18,388 bases of DNA from Campylobacteraceae bacterium (GCA_015488975.1 WFMT01000247.1:1-18388); one strand, 5' to 3'; positions 1-8,125 are shown, counted from the first letter of the stretch. A program made the numbers and translations. The notes: generated by a model from the letters alone, not told the origin.

Positions 1-734
1 CAAGACTACTTTGGCTATATAAAACAGCCAAAAAACTGGGGCAGTTTGATATAGTTATAAGTTTTAGAAGCTCATTTATAAGCACTCTGTTTTTAAAATC
101 TATAAAAGCAAAAGCAAGATTACAATACAACAAAAGTGCTTTTGAAGGACACCAAGTAGAAAAATATGCTTCATTTCTTGGATATAAACCTCAAAAACTA
201 AAGCTTTACCAAAAGCCTTTTATTTATAAAAACAAAACCATAGGACTAAATCCTGGAGCAACTTATGGAAGTGCTAAAAGATGGTATCCAAAAGAGTTTG
301 CAAAAGTAGCTGACATGTTATCCAAAGAGTATGGATATGATATTATTATATTTGGCGGTCCAAATGAAAAAGATATAGCCAAAGAGATTGAAGAGAATTT
401 GCATATAAAAAATTTTATAAACTTGACAGGAAAAACATCTGTAAAAGAGCTTATTGAAAAAATAGCTGGGCTTAGTTTGCTTATCACTAACGACAGCGGT
501 CCTATGCATATAGCTGCAGCTTATCAAGTGCCTACTATTGCCCTTTTTGGACCTACAAATCATAAAGAAACTTCACAATGGAGTAATCCAAACGGATATA
601 TCATATCAAAATATTTGGATTGCGCACCTTGTATGAAAAGAGAGTGCCCTTTAAAACATCACAAATGCATGAAAGATATAACAGCTAAAGATGTTATATC
701 TATGATAAAAGCTCATCAATTGTTTGACAAATAA
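1..734 (+). CDS. waaF: ADP-heptose--LPS heptosyltransferase II, 3' part (5' end outside window)
   Basis: Partial gene, open from the left edge (first full codon at base 3) to TAA at 732-734, 243 residues visible. It is a glycosyltransferase family 9 enzyme that adds the second L-glycero-D-manno-heptose to the inner core of LPS/LOS at the cytoplasmic face of the inner membrane. Seen: NPGATYGSAKRW followed by a P and the E/F of the acceptor-side loop, then ITNDSGPMHIAAA and ALFGPTNHKETSQW, which form the ADP-heptose-binding C-terminal half, and a Cys-rich tail (CAPCMKRECP, HHKC) typical of WaaF rather than WaaC. The next genes make its donor sugar. Its last 35 bp overlap the 3' end of gmhA on the other strand. 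Confidence 0.93.
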   Translation, partial: RLLWLYKTAKKLGQFDIVISFRSSFISTLFLKSIKAKARLQYNKSAFEGHQVEKYASFLGYKPQKLKLYQKPFIYKNKTIGLNPGATYGSAKRWYPKEFAKVADMLSKEYGYDIIIFGGPNEKDIAKEIEENLHIKNFINLTGKTSVKELIEKIAGLSLLITNDSGPMHIAAAYQVPTIALFGPTNHKETSQWSNPNGYIISKYLDCAPCMKRECPLKHHKCMKDITAKDVISMIKAHQLFDK

Positions 735-1266
735 TGTGACCGATTAATATGTGCATTTCCTGAATTCTTGGGGTATTATCTGATGGTATCGTGATATTTA
801 TATCGCAAACCTCATCCATCTTGCCTCCGCCTTTTCCACTTAATCCTATGGTTCTACAGCCTAACTTCCTGCCAAGACTCAATGCCTTTAGTACATTTTC
901 ACTATTACCGCTTGTTGATATGCCTATTAGCAAGTCTCCTTCATTTGCCAAAGCTTCCACTTGTCTTTGAAATATATTACTATATCCAAAATCATTGCCT
1001 ATCGCCGTAAGTGCAGAAGTATCAGTCGTAAGAGCAATGGCTGGCAGCCCTCTTCTTTCAGTTTTATATCTACCTGTCAGCTCAGCAGCTATATGTTGGG
1101 CATCTGCAGCACTTCCACCATTGCCAAATATCAATATTTTCTTATCATTTTTTATACACTCAACAGCAACTATACAAGCGGTATAAATATAACTTTGCAT
1201 ACCTTCTAATGTTTTGTTTGCCGTGTCAATATGCTCTTTTATCTCATTACTTATCATTTCCATCAT
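700..1266 (-). CDS. gmhA: Sedoheptulose-7-phosphate isomerase (phosphoheptose isomerase)
   Basis: Cytosolic SIS-domain enzyme, 188 aa, the usual family length. It converts sedoheptulose 7-phosphate to D-glycero-D-manno-heptose 7-phosphate, the first step of ADP-heptose synthesis. Seen: FGNGGSAADAQH with IAAELTGRY near residues 47-67, and STSGNSENV. H58, E62, Q169 and H177 match by spacing the zinc and active-site set known from Escherichia coli GmhA. The ATG at 1266 overlaps the hldE TAA by one base (TAATG), so it is probably translated by coupling as the last gene of the heptose operon. A second ATG follows directly at codon 2, and either could be used. The 3' end overlaps waaF tail-to-tail. 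Confidence 0.96.
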   Translation of the reverse strand: MMEMISNEIKEHIDTANKTLEGMQSYIYTACIVAVECIKNDKKILIFGNGGSAADAQHIAAELTGRYKTERRGLPAIALTTDTSALTAIGNDFGYSNIFQRQVEALANEGDLLIGISTSGNSENVLKALSLGRKLGCRTIGLSGKGGGKMDEVCDINITIPSDNTPRIQEMHILIGHIICQTIDELLS

Positions 1267-2708
1267 TACTTTATGTCCTCACAATCAAACTTTTTATTTA
1301 TTTTTTCTATGATATTAGTAGTACTCTTTCCATCTACAAAATCAACAAATCTCACTTCTTTAGCTATATCGCTTCCAACTACATTCTGAAATCTATAGTC
1401 ACCGCCCTTTACTAAAATATCAGGTTTTACTTTTTTTATAAGCTCGTATGGGGTATCTTCATCAAATATAATAGTATAGTCAACACATTCAAGTGCCGAT
1501 AGCAGATATGCCCTGTCAAACTCAGTATTTACGGGTCTATTTTCTCCTTTTAGCCTTTTAACAGACTCATCGCTGTTGACTCCTACTATCAAAATATCTC
1601 CCATTTTTTTTGCAACTTCCAGATATTTGATGTGACCAATGTGAAGTATGTCAAAACAGCCGTTTGTAAAAATAATTTTTTTATTTTTTGCCTTAAGAGA
1701 TAAAACCAAACTTTCAATCTCGTCAAAATTTTTTATAAAATCTTCTGTGTTATCTTTGTGAAGTGATTTTTTATACTCTTCGATTTCAGTTAGCGAAGCA
1801 GTAGCACTTCCAACCTTTCCCACGACTACTCCTGCTGCGAAATTTGCCAATTCTGCAGCTTCTATCAAATCCATCCCAACACTAACACCATATCCCAAAG
1901 CCGCAAGTACCGTATCTCCAGCACCTGTTACATCATACACTTCTTTCGCAACTGTTGGTATCTTTTTAAATTCTTTTGAAAATATCGCCATTCCCTCTTC
2001 GCTAAGAGTTATAATCACATTTTTAAGTTCACACTCTTTTTTGAGCTTTAACCCAACTTTTTGCAGACTTACATCATCAGATATTGATAAACCTGTTGCT
2101 GTCTGTGCTTCAAGTTTGTTTGGAGTTATTAAGGTTGCGCCATTATATTTACTGTAATCTTTTCCTTTTGGGTCTGCGAATACGGATATTTGTTTTTCAT
2201 TTGCAAAATCTATAATTTTTTTTGTCAATCTTTTAGTTAAAACACCCTTGGCATAATCTGATAGCAAAATAACATCATAATCATCTCGTAGATTTGATAT
2301 TATTTCATCTTCGCTTTGCCTTAAAATATCATCTTTGCTCTCTTTATCAAATCTGACTATCTGTTGGTTTGATGATATAATCCTCGTTTTTTTAGAAGTA
2401 TGTCTATCTTTTTGAGTAACAATCAAACTCAAATCTATACCCTTGCTGCCCAACCTGTTTTTTAACCAGACAGCATTTTCATCATCTCCAACCACACTTG
2501 CAACACTTACTCTCACTCCAAGTGCCAAAAGGTTGTTTATAACATTTCCAGCTCCTCCTAAGAGAGTTTTTTCATCTTTAATCTCTACAACTTGCACAGG
2601 AGCTTCTGGCGAAATCCTCTCAACTTTACCAAAAAGATAGTGATCGCACATAAGATCTCCCACAACTAATATGTGAGGATTTTGATTTTTTAGTTTTTGA
2701 TTATGCAT
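1266..2708 (-). CDS. hldE: Bifunctional heptose 7-phosphate kinase / heptose 1-phosphate adenylyltransferase
   Basis: Two-domain cytosolic enzyme, 480 aa, full length. The N-terminal ribokinase/PfkB-type kinase (about residues 11-320) phosphorylates heptose 7-phosphate at C1: GGAGNVINNL at 51-60 and the signature DVTGAGDT at 259-266 with catalytic base D265. The C-terminal nucleotidyltransferase (about 345-480) makes ADP-D-glycero-D-manno-heptose: FTNGCFDILHIGH with the HxGH motif at 356-359, and STTNII at 462-467. ATG at 2708 has an AAGAGA ribosome-binding site and lies 18 bp after hldD. It is one base-overlapped with gmhA downstream. The intervening phosphatase step is encoded by gmhB in the same operon. 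Confidence 0.97.
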   Translation of the reverse strand: MHNQKLKNQNPHILVVGDLMCDHYLFGKVERISPEAPVQVVEIKDEKTLLGGAGNVINNLLALGVRVSVASVVGDDENAVWLKNRLGSKGIDLSLIVTQKDRHTSKKTRIISSNQQIVRFDKESKDDILRQSEDEIISNLRDDYDVILLSDYAKGVLTKRLTKKIIDFANEKQISVFADPKGKDYSKYNGATLITPNKLEAQTATGLSISDDVSLQKVGLKLKKECELKNVIITLSEEGMAIFSKEFKKIPTVAKEVYDVTGAGDTVLAALGYGVSVGMDLIEAAELANFAAGVVVGKVGSATASLTEIEEYKKSLHKDNTEDFIKNFDEIESLVLSLKAKNKKIIFTNGCFDILHIGHIKYLEVAKKMGDILIVGVNSDESVKRLKGENRPVNTEFDRAYLLSALECVDYTIIFDEDTPYELIKKVKPDILVKGGDYRFQNVVGSDIAKEVRFVDFVDGKSTTNIIEKINKKFDCEDIK

Positions 2709-2726
2709 TTGAAATCTCTTTTTTGT

Positions 2727-3722
2727 TTAAAAAGTTTCATATATTTTTTTAATTTCAGGGATATATGATTTTATCCCTTTTTCCAGGCTAAATCTTGGAT
2801 TATACTCTAAAAATTCTCTAGAAGTTGAGATATCTGCCTCAGTAAAAAATTGATATTGTTTCACATAAGGATTTGGGATATATAAATCCTTTTTTTCAAT
2901 ACCAAGCTCAAACTTCAAAGTATCTACGATATCTTGAAAACTTCTCGCCTCACCGGTTCCCACATTGTATATACCACTTTTTCTAGGATTACAAGCTTTT
3001 ATATTTGCCTGGACAGCATCTTCAATATATATAAAATCCCTTTTTATTTTGTCACTCCCTTGAAAAAGCTTTGCACTCTCTCCTCTTAAAAGCTGGAGTC
3101 CAAATTGTAAAACCATTGATGCTGTTTTATTTTTAAAATATTCTCTTTCTCCGTAAACATTAAAATATCTAAGCCCCACTATACTTATATCGCTTTTTTT
3201 CATATACTCTTTGGCAACATTATCCATCAAAAATTTTGAAAAACCGTAAACATTATTTGGCTGTTCATGTCCTATGCTAAATATCTTACTATCACCATAA
3301 GTCGCGGCTGAACTTGCATATACCATTGCAGCTCCTGCATTTTTTGCTATATCAAGCAAATCTATAAAAGCATTTACATTGGTATCAATCATTACTTTTT
3401 GATCACTCACAGTTGTATCACTTATAGCAGCTTCATGAAATATAAAATCAAACTTATGATCTTGTAATTTTTTTAAATCTTCCTTATCTGTAATGTCACC
3501 ACCTATCACAATACCTTTAAAACCCAATAAATTTTTAAAATGCCCAAAACTTTTTAAATTGCCATTACTAAAAGTCTCATCATTTCTAAATTTGTCAAAA
3601 ATAACCACTTTACATTTTGGAAAGTTTTCTTGGAAATAAAAGGCTAAATTGCTACCGATAAAGCCTGCTCCGCCTGTAATCAAAACTGTCTTATTATTAA
3701 AATCAATATCACCATATCTCAT
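2727..3722 (-). CDS. hldD: ADP-L-glycero-D-manno-heptose 6-epimerase
   Basis: Short-chain dehydrogenase-type epimerase, 331 aa. It inverts C6 of ADP-D-glycero-D-manno-heptose to give the L-glycero donor used by heptosyltransferases. Seen: Rossmann motif GGAGFIGS at 17-24, a SS-x3-Y region at 137-142 (YASSAATYGDS), the catalytic YxxxK at Y159-K163, and RYFNVYGERE, typical of this epimerase. It is slightly longer than the roughly 310-residue enteric form, mostly at the N-terminus. The ATG at 3722 has no strong ribosome-binding site. It follows gmhB after an unusually long 107-bp gap that contains two large inverted repeats, so expression may depend on readthrough of, or a promoter in, that gap. 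Confidence 0.95.
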   Translation of the reverse strand: MRYGDIDFNNKTVLITGGAGFIGSNLAFYFQENFPKCKVVIFDKFRNDETFSNGNLKSFGHFKNLLGFKGIVIGGDITDKEDLKKLQDHKFDFIFHEAAISDTTVSDQKVMIDTNVNAFIDLLDIAKNAGAAMVYASSAATYGDSKIFSIGHEQPNNVYGFSKFLMDNVAKEYMKKSDISIVGLRYFNVYGEREYFKNKTASMVLQFGLQLLRGESAKLFQGSDKIKRDFIYIEDAVQANIKACNPRKSGIYNVGTGEARSFQDIVDTLKFELGIEKKDLYIPNPYVKQYQFFTEADISTSREFLEYNPRFSLEKGIKSYIPEIKKIYETF

Positions 3723-3745
3723 AATTTATCCCTAATCTTTTATAA

Positions 3746-3795
3746 TATCTGACCTTATGCACTAAACACATATCTAAGTGGCATAAGGTCAGATA
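3746..3795. repeat. 15-bp perfect inverted repeat carrying a dispersed-repeat copy
   Basis: Arms TATCTGACCTTATGC (3746-3760) and GCATAAGGTCAGATA (3781-3795) are exact reverse complements. The stem can be lengthened by ACT/AGT with one bulged G, leaving a loop of about 13 nt. Bases 3749-3767 (CTGACCTTATGCACTAAAC) match the repeat seen again at 12647-12665 (reverse, one difference) and in part at 17900-17915. It lies between gmhB and hldD inside an otherwise compact operon. No T-run follows on the operon strand, so it is not a typical intrinsic terminator. A REP/MITE-like origin is an inference. Confidence 0.8.
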
Positions 3796-3803
3796 ACATT
3801 TAT

Positions 3804-3843
3804 TAGATTTATTGCGATATAAGGACATATCACAATAAATCTA
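3804..3843. repeat. 17-bp near-perfect inverted repeat over the gmhB stop codon
   Basis: Arms TAGATTTATTGCGATAT (3804-3820) and ATATCACAATAAATCTA (3827-3843) pair at 16 of 17 positions, with one wobble-type mismatch and a 6-nt loop. The right arm covers the last codons and TGA stop of gmhB. In the mRNA this gives a long A+U-rich hairpin at the gmhB end, directly before the 3746-3795 hairpin. It could protect the upstream message or dampen transcription into hldD. Both roles are inferred. Confidence 0.75.
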
Positions 3844-4345
3844 TTATATCATAAAGAGAATTAACACTATATTTAGCAATACTTTTTTTTGCAGATGTCA
3901 ATAAAATCGTATTTTTTATACTTGATTTTAAAGCTGCTTGTATATCACTGTCCTTATCGCCAATCATCCATGAATTGGCAGGGTCAATATTAAACTCTTT
4001 TATTGCATTTTCAATCATGGCATTATTTGGTTTTCGACACTCACACTCATCTTCGGGAGTATGCGGACAATAAAAAACTTTTTTTATGTTTATATCTTTT
4101 TCTTTAAATTTTTCTACCATCCAATTTGTTAATTTTTGAAAATCACTTTCGTTATAGTATTTTCTTCCGATTCCGGATTGATTTGTCACCACTATGAGCA
4201 AATATCCTAAATTTTGTAATTTTTTTAAAAGAGTAAAAATACCTTCTTGAAAAGAAAAGTCTTTTATCTTATAGATATAACCGGTATCAACATTGATAAC
4301 ACCATCTCTATCTAAAAATACTGCTTTATTTTTCTGTTTCTTCAT
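3830..4345 (-). CDS. gmhB: D-glycero-beta-D-manno-heptose-1,7-bisphosphate 7-phosphatase
   Basis: HAD-superfamily phosphatase, 171 aa, close to the family norm. It removes the C7 phosphate between the kinase and adenylyltransferase steps of HldE. Seen: the nucleophile/acid pair in LDRDGV (D12, D14), TNQSGIGR at 55-61, a zinc site CPH-x5-CEC (C93, H95, C101, C103) followed by RKP, and the Mg-binding GDKDSD at 129-134. The ATG at 4345 sits inside the end of the TPR gene (20-bp overlap), indicating translational coupling. The stop codon is embedded in a 17-bp inverted repeat. HisB-type phosphatases are related, but the heptose operon context settles the role. Confidence 0.95.
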   Translation of the reverse strand: MKKQKNKAVFLDRDGVINVDTGYIYKIKDFSFQEGIFTLLKKLQNLGYLLIVVTNQSGIGRKYYNESDFQKLTNWMVEKFKEKDINIKKVFYCPHTPEDECECRKPNNAMIENAIKEFNIDPANSWMIGDKDSDIQAALKSSIKNTILLTSAKKSIAKYSVNSLYDIIDLL

Positions 4346-5048
4346 TCAAATCTTTTAAATACAATTTATACATTTTCTTGCTAAAAGCATTTTTTTCAAT
4401 TTTACAAAGTTTTTTTGCCTTTTTTAGATAAATTTCGGCTTTATCCTTATCTCCGATTTGATATTTTAAAATCTTACCCGCATAATAATATGCAAAAAAA
4501 TTATTTTTATCCTGATTAATAACATCCATCAATTCTTCAAGTGCCCTATACTTTTGACCTATTCTTGATAATGCAATAGCAAGATTCAATTTAGGTTCTA
4601 TTTGAGAGTTATCAATCTTTAAACTATTTTTATATGCTTTGATAGCTTCTTTAAAAACCCCCATTTTATAATAATTAAACCCTAAAAGATTCCAAAAATG
4701 TGTATTTTGTCCCTGCTTAGCTTTTTGTTCCAATTTTGTCATATATGTAGCTATTTTTAATATTTTATGTATTTTTTGATTTTTTATAAAAGTAGGATTT
4801 AATTGATATGCTTTGACTAAAAGTGCAAATCCTTTTGCAACTTTACCCTGTTTTAAGTATAAATTGACAAGTTTCACTATACATTGAACATCTTTTGGAT
4901 TTGTTTGTATGATTTGTTTCAATGAATCTATCGAATGGTTTGCATCGCTGTTAAAATTAATATAACTTTTTTCATTACACTTTGTATTTGTAGCTAGTAA
5001 AAACACAGGAACAGCGCAAAACAAAAACAAAAGAGAAATTTTCTTCAT
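4326..5048 (-). CDS. Exported tetratricopeptide-repeat protein
   Basis: 240-aa protein with an N-terminal signal peptide (KK then a hydrophobic stretch to about residue 19, with a likely cut near LLA). The passenger is built of TPR-type helix pairs, clearest around NLYLKQGKVAKGFALLVKAY, the segment from WNLLGFNYYKMG to LKID, LNLAIALSRIG and YYAGKILKY. It should be periplasmic or outer-membrane associated. No good lipobox is seen. It is the first gene of the heptose operon. The ATG at 5048 has AGAAGGA six bases upstream and a TATAAT box beyond. TPR proteins are scaffolds. Its place ahead of LPS-core genes hints at an envelope role, but no specific function can be read from the sequence. I do not recall this gene in the C. 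jejuni version of the locus. Confidence 0.8.
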   Translation of the reverse strand: MKKISLLFLFCAVPVFLLATNTKCNEKSYINFNSDANHSIDSLKQIIQTNPKDVQCIVKLVNLYLKQGKVAKGFALLVKAYQLNPTFIKNQKIHKILKIATYMTKLEQKAKQGQNTHFWNLLGFNYYKMGVFKEAIKAYKNSLKIDNSQIEPKLNLAIALSRIGQKYRALEELMDVINQDKNNFFAYYYAGKILKYQIGDKDKAEIYLKKAKKLCKIEKNAFSKKMYKLYLKDLNEETEK

Positions 5049-5072
5049 CTATATCCTTCTATTTTTTGTCAT

Positions 5073-5078
5073 ATTATA
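5073..5078 (-). promoter_or_regulatory. Probable -10 box for the TPR-gmhB-hldD-hldE-gmhA operon
   Basis: On the minus strand the consensus hexamer TATAAT lies about 25 bp ahead of the TPR start, followed by AGAAGGA (5054-5060) as ribosome-binding site. No good -35 hexamer is visible, which is usual for epsilonproteobacterial housekeeping promoters. It is the only promoter-like site found for the five-gene run. Confidence 0.5.
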
Positions 5079-5150
5079 ATAAAAAATATATAAATAATCA
5101 CATAACATAATAAAGCTTACTTTAAAAATAAGCTAACATAAAGAAAAAAT

Positions 5151-5159
5151 TGATACAAT
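5151..5159 (+). promoter_or_regulatory. Probable extended -10 promoter of the cytochrome c gene
   Basis: TGATACAAT reads as TG-N-TACAAT, an extended -10 element. It lies 26 bp before the ATG at 5186, with AAAGGAG (5174-5180) between. A small inverted repeat (AGCTTA 5114-5119 / TAAGCT 5129-5134) lies just upstream, where a -35 or operator would be. Its meaning is unknown. Confidence 0.45.
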
Positions 5160-5185
5160 TACAAAATAAAATTAAAGGAGATTAT

Positions 5186-5485
5186 ATGAAAAAATTAGCA
5201 ATTGTTACTTTTATTGCTGCGGGTGCATTATCTTTGATGGCGGCTCCAAATGCTGCTAAACTAACTCAAAAGTGTGCGGGATGCCATGGAGCTCATTTTC
5301 AAAAAAAGGCACTTGGTGTTTCTAAAGTCGTAAAAAATATGACAGCTGATGAGATTGTAAAAGCATTGGAAGGTTATCAAAAAGGCATAGGCGGCCCTAT
5401 GAAAGGTATCATGAAAGGTCAAGTTGCTGGCTACAATGATGCAGACTTTAAAGCAATAGCAAAATATATAAAAGCTAAAGATTAA
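5186..5485 (+). CDS. Periplasmic monohaem cytochrome c (c553-like)
   Basis: 99-aa precursor. The signal peptide is about residues 1-19 (MKKLAIVTFIAAGALSLMA). The mature domain has one haem c site, C30-AG-C33-H34, and candidate axial methionines M72 and M76 in the GGPMKGIMKG stretch. The size fits a class I cytochrome c, the small soluble electron carrier that feeds cbb3 oxidase in epsilonproteobacteria. Location is periplasm. The ATG at 5186 is chosen over a TTG at 5150 because AAAGGAG lies five bases upstream and a signal peptide begins there. It stands alone, ending one base from ccoS, which faces it. Adjacent ccoS and ccoI support an oxidase-linked role. Confidence 0.92.
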   Translation: MKKLAIVTFIAAGALSLMAAPNAAKLTQKCAGCHGAHFQKKALGVSKVVKNMTADEIVKALEGYQKGIGGPMKGIMKGQVAGYNDADFKAIAKYIKAKD

Positions 5486-5486
5486 T

Positions 5487-5729
5487 TCAATCTGGAGGAG
5501 CATATTTTTTTTGCTCCTTGTCTTTCCTATTTTTTAATATATTTTTTTTCTTCTCTTCCATTTTAACCGCATCTATAAGTTCTTCCTCCCCATCATATTT
5601 GGCACCATCTAAAAACTTTTCCTGATCATCAAATTGTCCTGTTCTAAGACCCCATAAAAGTGCCCATAAACCCAATGCCCCTAGAAAAGTAGAAACACCA
5701 ATCATAACAGCAATAATTCCACTACTCAT
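5487..5729 (-). CDS. ccoS: cbb3-type cytochrome oxidase assembly protein CcoS
   Basis: 80-aa membrane protein with one N-terminal transmembrane helix (about residues 4-27) followed by the family motif WGLRTGQFDD and a charged, Lys/Glu-rich cytoplasmic tail. CcoS is needed to place haem and CuB in the active subunit of cbb3 oxidase. The ATG overlaps the ccoI stop codon (ATGA), so the two are translationally coupled. The 3' end is separated from the facing cytochrome c gene by a single base. The tail is a little longer and more basic than in many CcoS proteins. Confidence 0.92.
   Translation of the reverse strand: MSSGIIAVMIGVSTFLGALGLWALLWGLRTGQFDDQEKFLDGAKYDGEEELIDAVKMEEKKKNILKNRKDKEQKKYAPPD
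5496..5518 (+). terminator. Possible bidirectional hairpin at the cytochrome c / ccoS junction
   Basis: AGGAGCA (5496-5502) and TGCTCCT (5512-5518) form a 7-bp G+C-richer stem with a T-rich 9-nt loop, 11 bp after the cytochrome c stop and inside the ccoS 3' end. No clean T-tract follows on either strand, so termination is only a guess from position. Confidence 0.3.
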
Positions 5730-8125
5730 TTTAACCTCTTTATTCTAAATGAATTTCCTACAACTATAAGCGAACTAACAGACATGGATAAAGCTGCTAT
5801 AAAAGGCATCACATGACCACTTATCGCCAAAGGGATAGTTATAGAATTGTATAAAACAGAAATTGCAAAATTCTCTTTTATGGTTGCGTAACTTTTTTTA
5901 CTTATTTTTAATGCTTGGGCTAAACCTTTAATGTCATCATTGAGTATCACCACATCACTGACTTCTACACTTACATCAGCCCCACTACCCATACTTATAG
6001 CAATATCACTTCTTGAGAGTGCCAAAGCATCATTTAGTCCATCTCCAGCCATAACGACTCTCTTACCTTGTTTATGCAATGTATCTATCATTTGGGCTTT
6101 ACCCTTTGGAAAAAGGGAATGATACACTTTTTTTATACCTACTTCTTTAGCAATTTCCTTGCTGGCTTGCTCATTATCTCCAGTTAGCATAATGACATCC
6201 ATACCCATTTTTTTTATTTGAGATATTGCTTTTTTTGCTCCTTCTTTAGCAGAATCTTTTAATTCAAAATAAGCAACAACTTCATCATTTATAACAAAGA
6301 TAAAAACTGTATTTTTAAAATCACCGGAAAATGGTATATTTAATTCTTTAATCAATTCTAAATTTCCACCAAACAGCTTTATGTTTTCATATTCAGCTTT
6401 TAAACCTCTAGCTTCTAAATTTTTTACATTTTTCAAAAAATATTCATTTAAATCATCACTCTTATCTTTAAGATACCTAACAATAGCTTTACTTATAGGA
6501 TGTTTGGAAGATTCTGCCAAAGAGTACAAAAGATTTATATCAAAATCTTTTAAAAATTTAGCATTGACTACTTTTGGCTTACCTTCGGTAATAGTTCCCG
6601 TTTTATCCAAAACCATAGTATCGCTTTTAGCCATAGTTTCTAAAAACTCGGCCTCTTTAAAAAGTATACCTTTTTTTGATGCACTATTTATACCTATAAG
6701 TGCTGCCATAGGAGTAGCAAGTCCCAGTGCACACGGGCATGCTATAACTATAACAGATATACTTATTATCAATGCTTTTTCAAACCCTGCTCCACCAATA
6801 TACCATCCTATAAATGTTAATATTGATAGAGTAAGTACAACAAATGAAAAATACCCCGATATCTTATCTGCCAATTTTTCAATAGCCGGTTTTTTCGAAA
6901 TAGACTCTTCAAGCAAGGTAACTATTGTCGAAAGCATTGAGTGTTTAAAATCCTTTTCAATCTTATATCTTATAACAGAATCCAAACAAACGGAACCACT
7001 AAATATCTCATCACCGCTCTTTTTAAATACAGGTTCACTTTCTCCGGTTAAACTTGATAAATCAAAATTTCCCTCTGCATTTACTATAATGCCGTCAACT
7101 ACTATCTTATCTCCTGGTTTAACTTCGACCACATCTCCAGTTTTAATCTCTTCAATGCCAACAATATCTTTTTCACCGTTTTTAACAACTGTTAATTCAG
7201 TCGGCAAGGAGCCCATCATATTATCCATAGTATCAATAGCTCTTTTTTTACTCAAAACTTCAAGATATTTACCGACAAAAACAAAAGTAATTATCATAGT
7301 AACCGAATCAAAATATACTTCACCTGTATTGGTTATCATCGCATATATGGAGTAAATATATGCCAAACTGGCTCCGGTAGCAACTAAAACATCCATATTT
7401 ACAAATTTATTTTTCAGGGCAAAATATGACCCTTTAAAATATACCCAACCAGTATAAAAAAGAGTAGGCGTAGCCAAAACAAATTCAGAAATATTTAATA
7501 CATTTTTCATATTTTTTTCAATACCGGTAAAATACCCGGTGTATTGGGCTATTGCTATCCACATAATATTCATGGTTGTAAAAACTGCTACCAACAACCT
7601 CGAATAATAATCTCTTCTTGTTTTGTTTGCTCTTTCTTCTTGAAGTTTTGGATCATAAGGGTAAGCGTTGTAACCTATACTTCTGATTTTATTAATAATT
7701 TCAGATAGTTTAACACCGTCTTCATCCCATATAATTTTTGCTTTATTGTTAGTATAGTTTATTGTTGCTCCTACAACTCCTTGTGTTTGATGTAAAATTT
7801 TTTCATTTAACCATATACAAGCTGAACAATGAATACCCTCTATTATCAGATTTACTTCGTTAAATCCATCTTTTTGAATAATATATTTATTTTTGAAACC
7901 TTCAAGATCAAATTTGTGAAGATCGCTATTTAATTCTTTTGGTGGTTCTAGCTTTGTACTACCAACTTTTTCATAAAAACTATCAAGCCCCTCACTTCTT
8001 AAAAGATGATAAATCCCTTGACAACCTTTGCAACAAAAGTATTTAATTTCACCACTATTTTCATCTTTTATCATCACTTTTTCATCAAATTCCAAGTGAC
8101 AATGATCACAAGCTATATTTGCCAA
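5726..8125 (-). CDS. ccoI: Copper-translocating P1B-type ATPase for cbb3 oxidase assembly
   Basis: 799-aa inner-membrane pump that exports Cu(I) for maturation of cbb3 oxidase. In order: an N-terminal Cys-rich metal-binding module (C6, C9, C31, C32, C35), a heavy-metal-associated domain with GIHCSAC (CxxC near residue 100), transmembrane helices, the actuator TGESEP, the metal-channel motif CPC (ACPCALGLATP), phosphorylation site DKTGT, the SSKHP (HP) motif, TGDN and GDGLNDA. The Cys-rich module plus coupling to ccoS separate it from a general CopA. The start is TTG at 8125, with AGGA seven bases upstream. The next start-like codon, M18, would cut off the first CxxC. Confidence 0.95.
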   Translation of the reverse strand: MANIACDHCHLEFDEKVMIKDENSGEIKYFCCKGCQGIYHLLRSEGLDSFYEKVGSTKLEPPKELNSDLHKFDLEGFKNKYIIQKDGFNEVNLIIEGIHCSACIWLNEKILHQTQGVVGATINYTNNKAKIIWDEDGVKLSEIINKIRSIGYNAYPYDPKLQEERANKTRRDYYSRLLVAVFTTMNIMWIAIAQYTGYFTGIEKNMKNVLNISEFVLATPTLFYTGWVYFKGSYFALKNKFVNMDVLVATGASLAYIYSIYAMITNTGEVYFDSVTMIITFVFVGKYLEVLSKKRAIDTMDNMMGSLPTELTVVKNGEKDIVGIEEIKTGDVVEVKPGDKIVVDGIIVNAEGNFDLSSLTGESEPVFKKSGDEIFSGSVCLDSVIRYKIEKDFKHSMLSTIVTLLEESISKKPAIEKLADKISGYFSFVVLTLSILTFIGWYIGGAGFEKALIISISVIVIACPCALGLATPMAALIGINSASKKGILFKEAEFLETMAKSDTMVLDKTGTITEGKPKVVNAKFLKDFDINLLYSLAESSKHPISKAIVRYLKDKSDDLNEYFLKNVKNLEARGLKAEYENIKLFGGNLELIKELNIPFSGDFKNTVFIFVINDEVVAYFELKDSAKEGAKKAISQIKKMGMDVIMLTGDNEQASKEIAKEVGIKKVYHSLFPKGKAQMIDTLHKQGKRVVMAGDGLNDALALSRSDIAISMGSGADVSVEVSDVVILNDDIKGLAQALKISKKSYATIKENFAISVLYNSITIPLAISGHVMPFIAALSMSVSSLIVVGNSFRIKRLK

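Noticed and set aside
3746..3795. Classic intrinsic terminator between gmhB and hldD
   Set aside because: The stem is strong but no T-run follows on the operon strand, and downstream genes of the same pathway have no other clear promoter.
3746..3843. CRISPR array or integron attC site
   Set aside because: Only two different hairpins are present, with no regular repeat-spacer pattern, no integrase and no cassette structure.
5150..5185. Upstream TTG start adding 12 residues to the cytochrome c
   Set aside because: It would bury the signal peptide behind a polar leader and overlaps the likely -10 box. AAAGGAG precedes the ATG at 5186.
6381..7355. Long plus-strand open frame of 324 codons opposite ccoI
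   Set aside because: It is the antisense shadow of a well-supported P-type ATPase gene, is Ser/Ile/Leu-rich with no recognisable domain, and has no independent ribosome-binding site.
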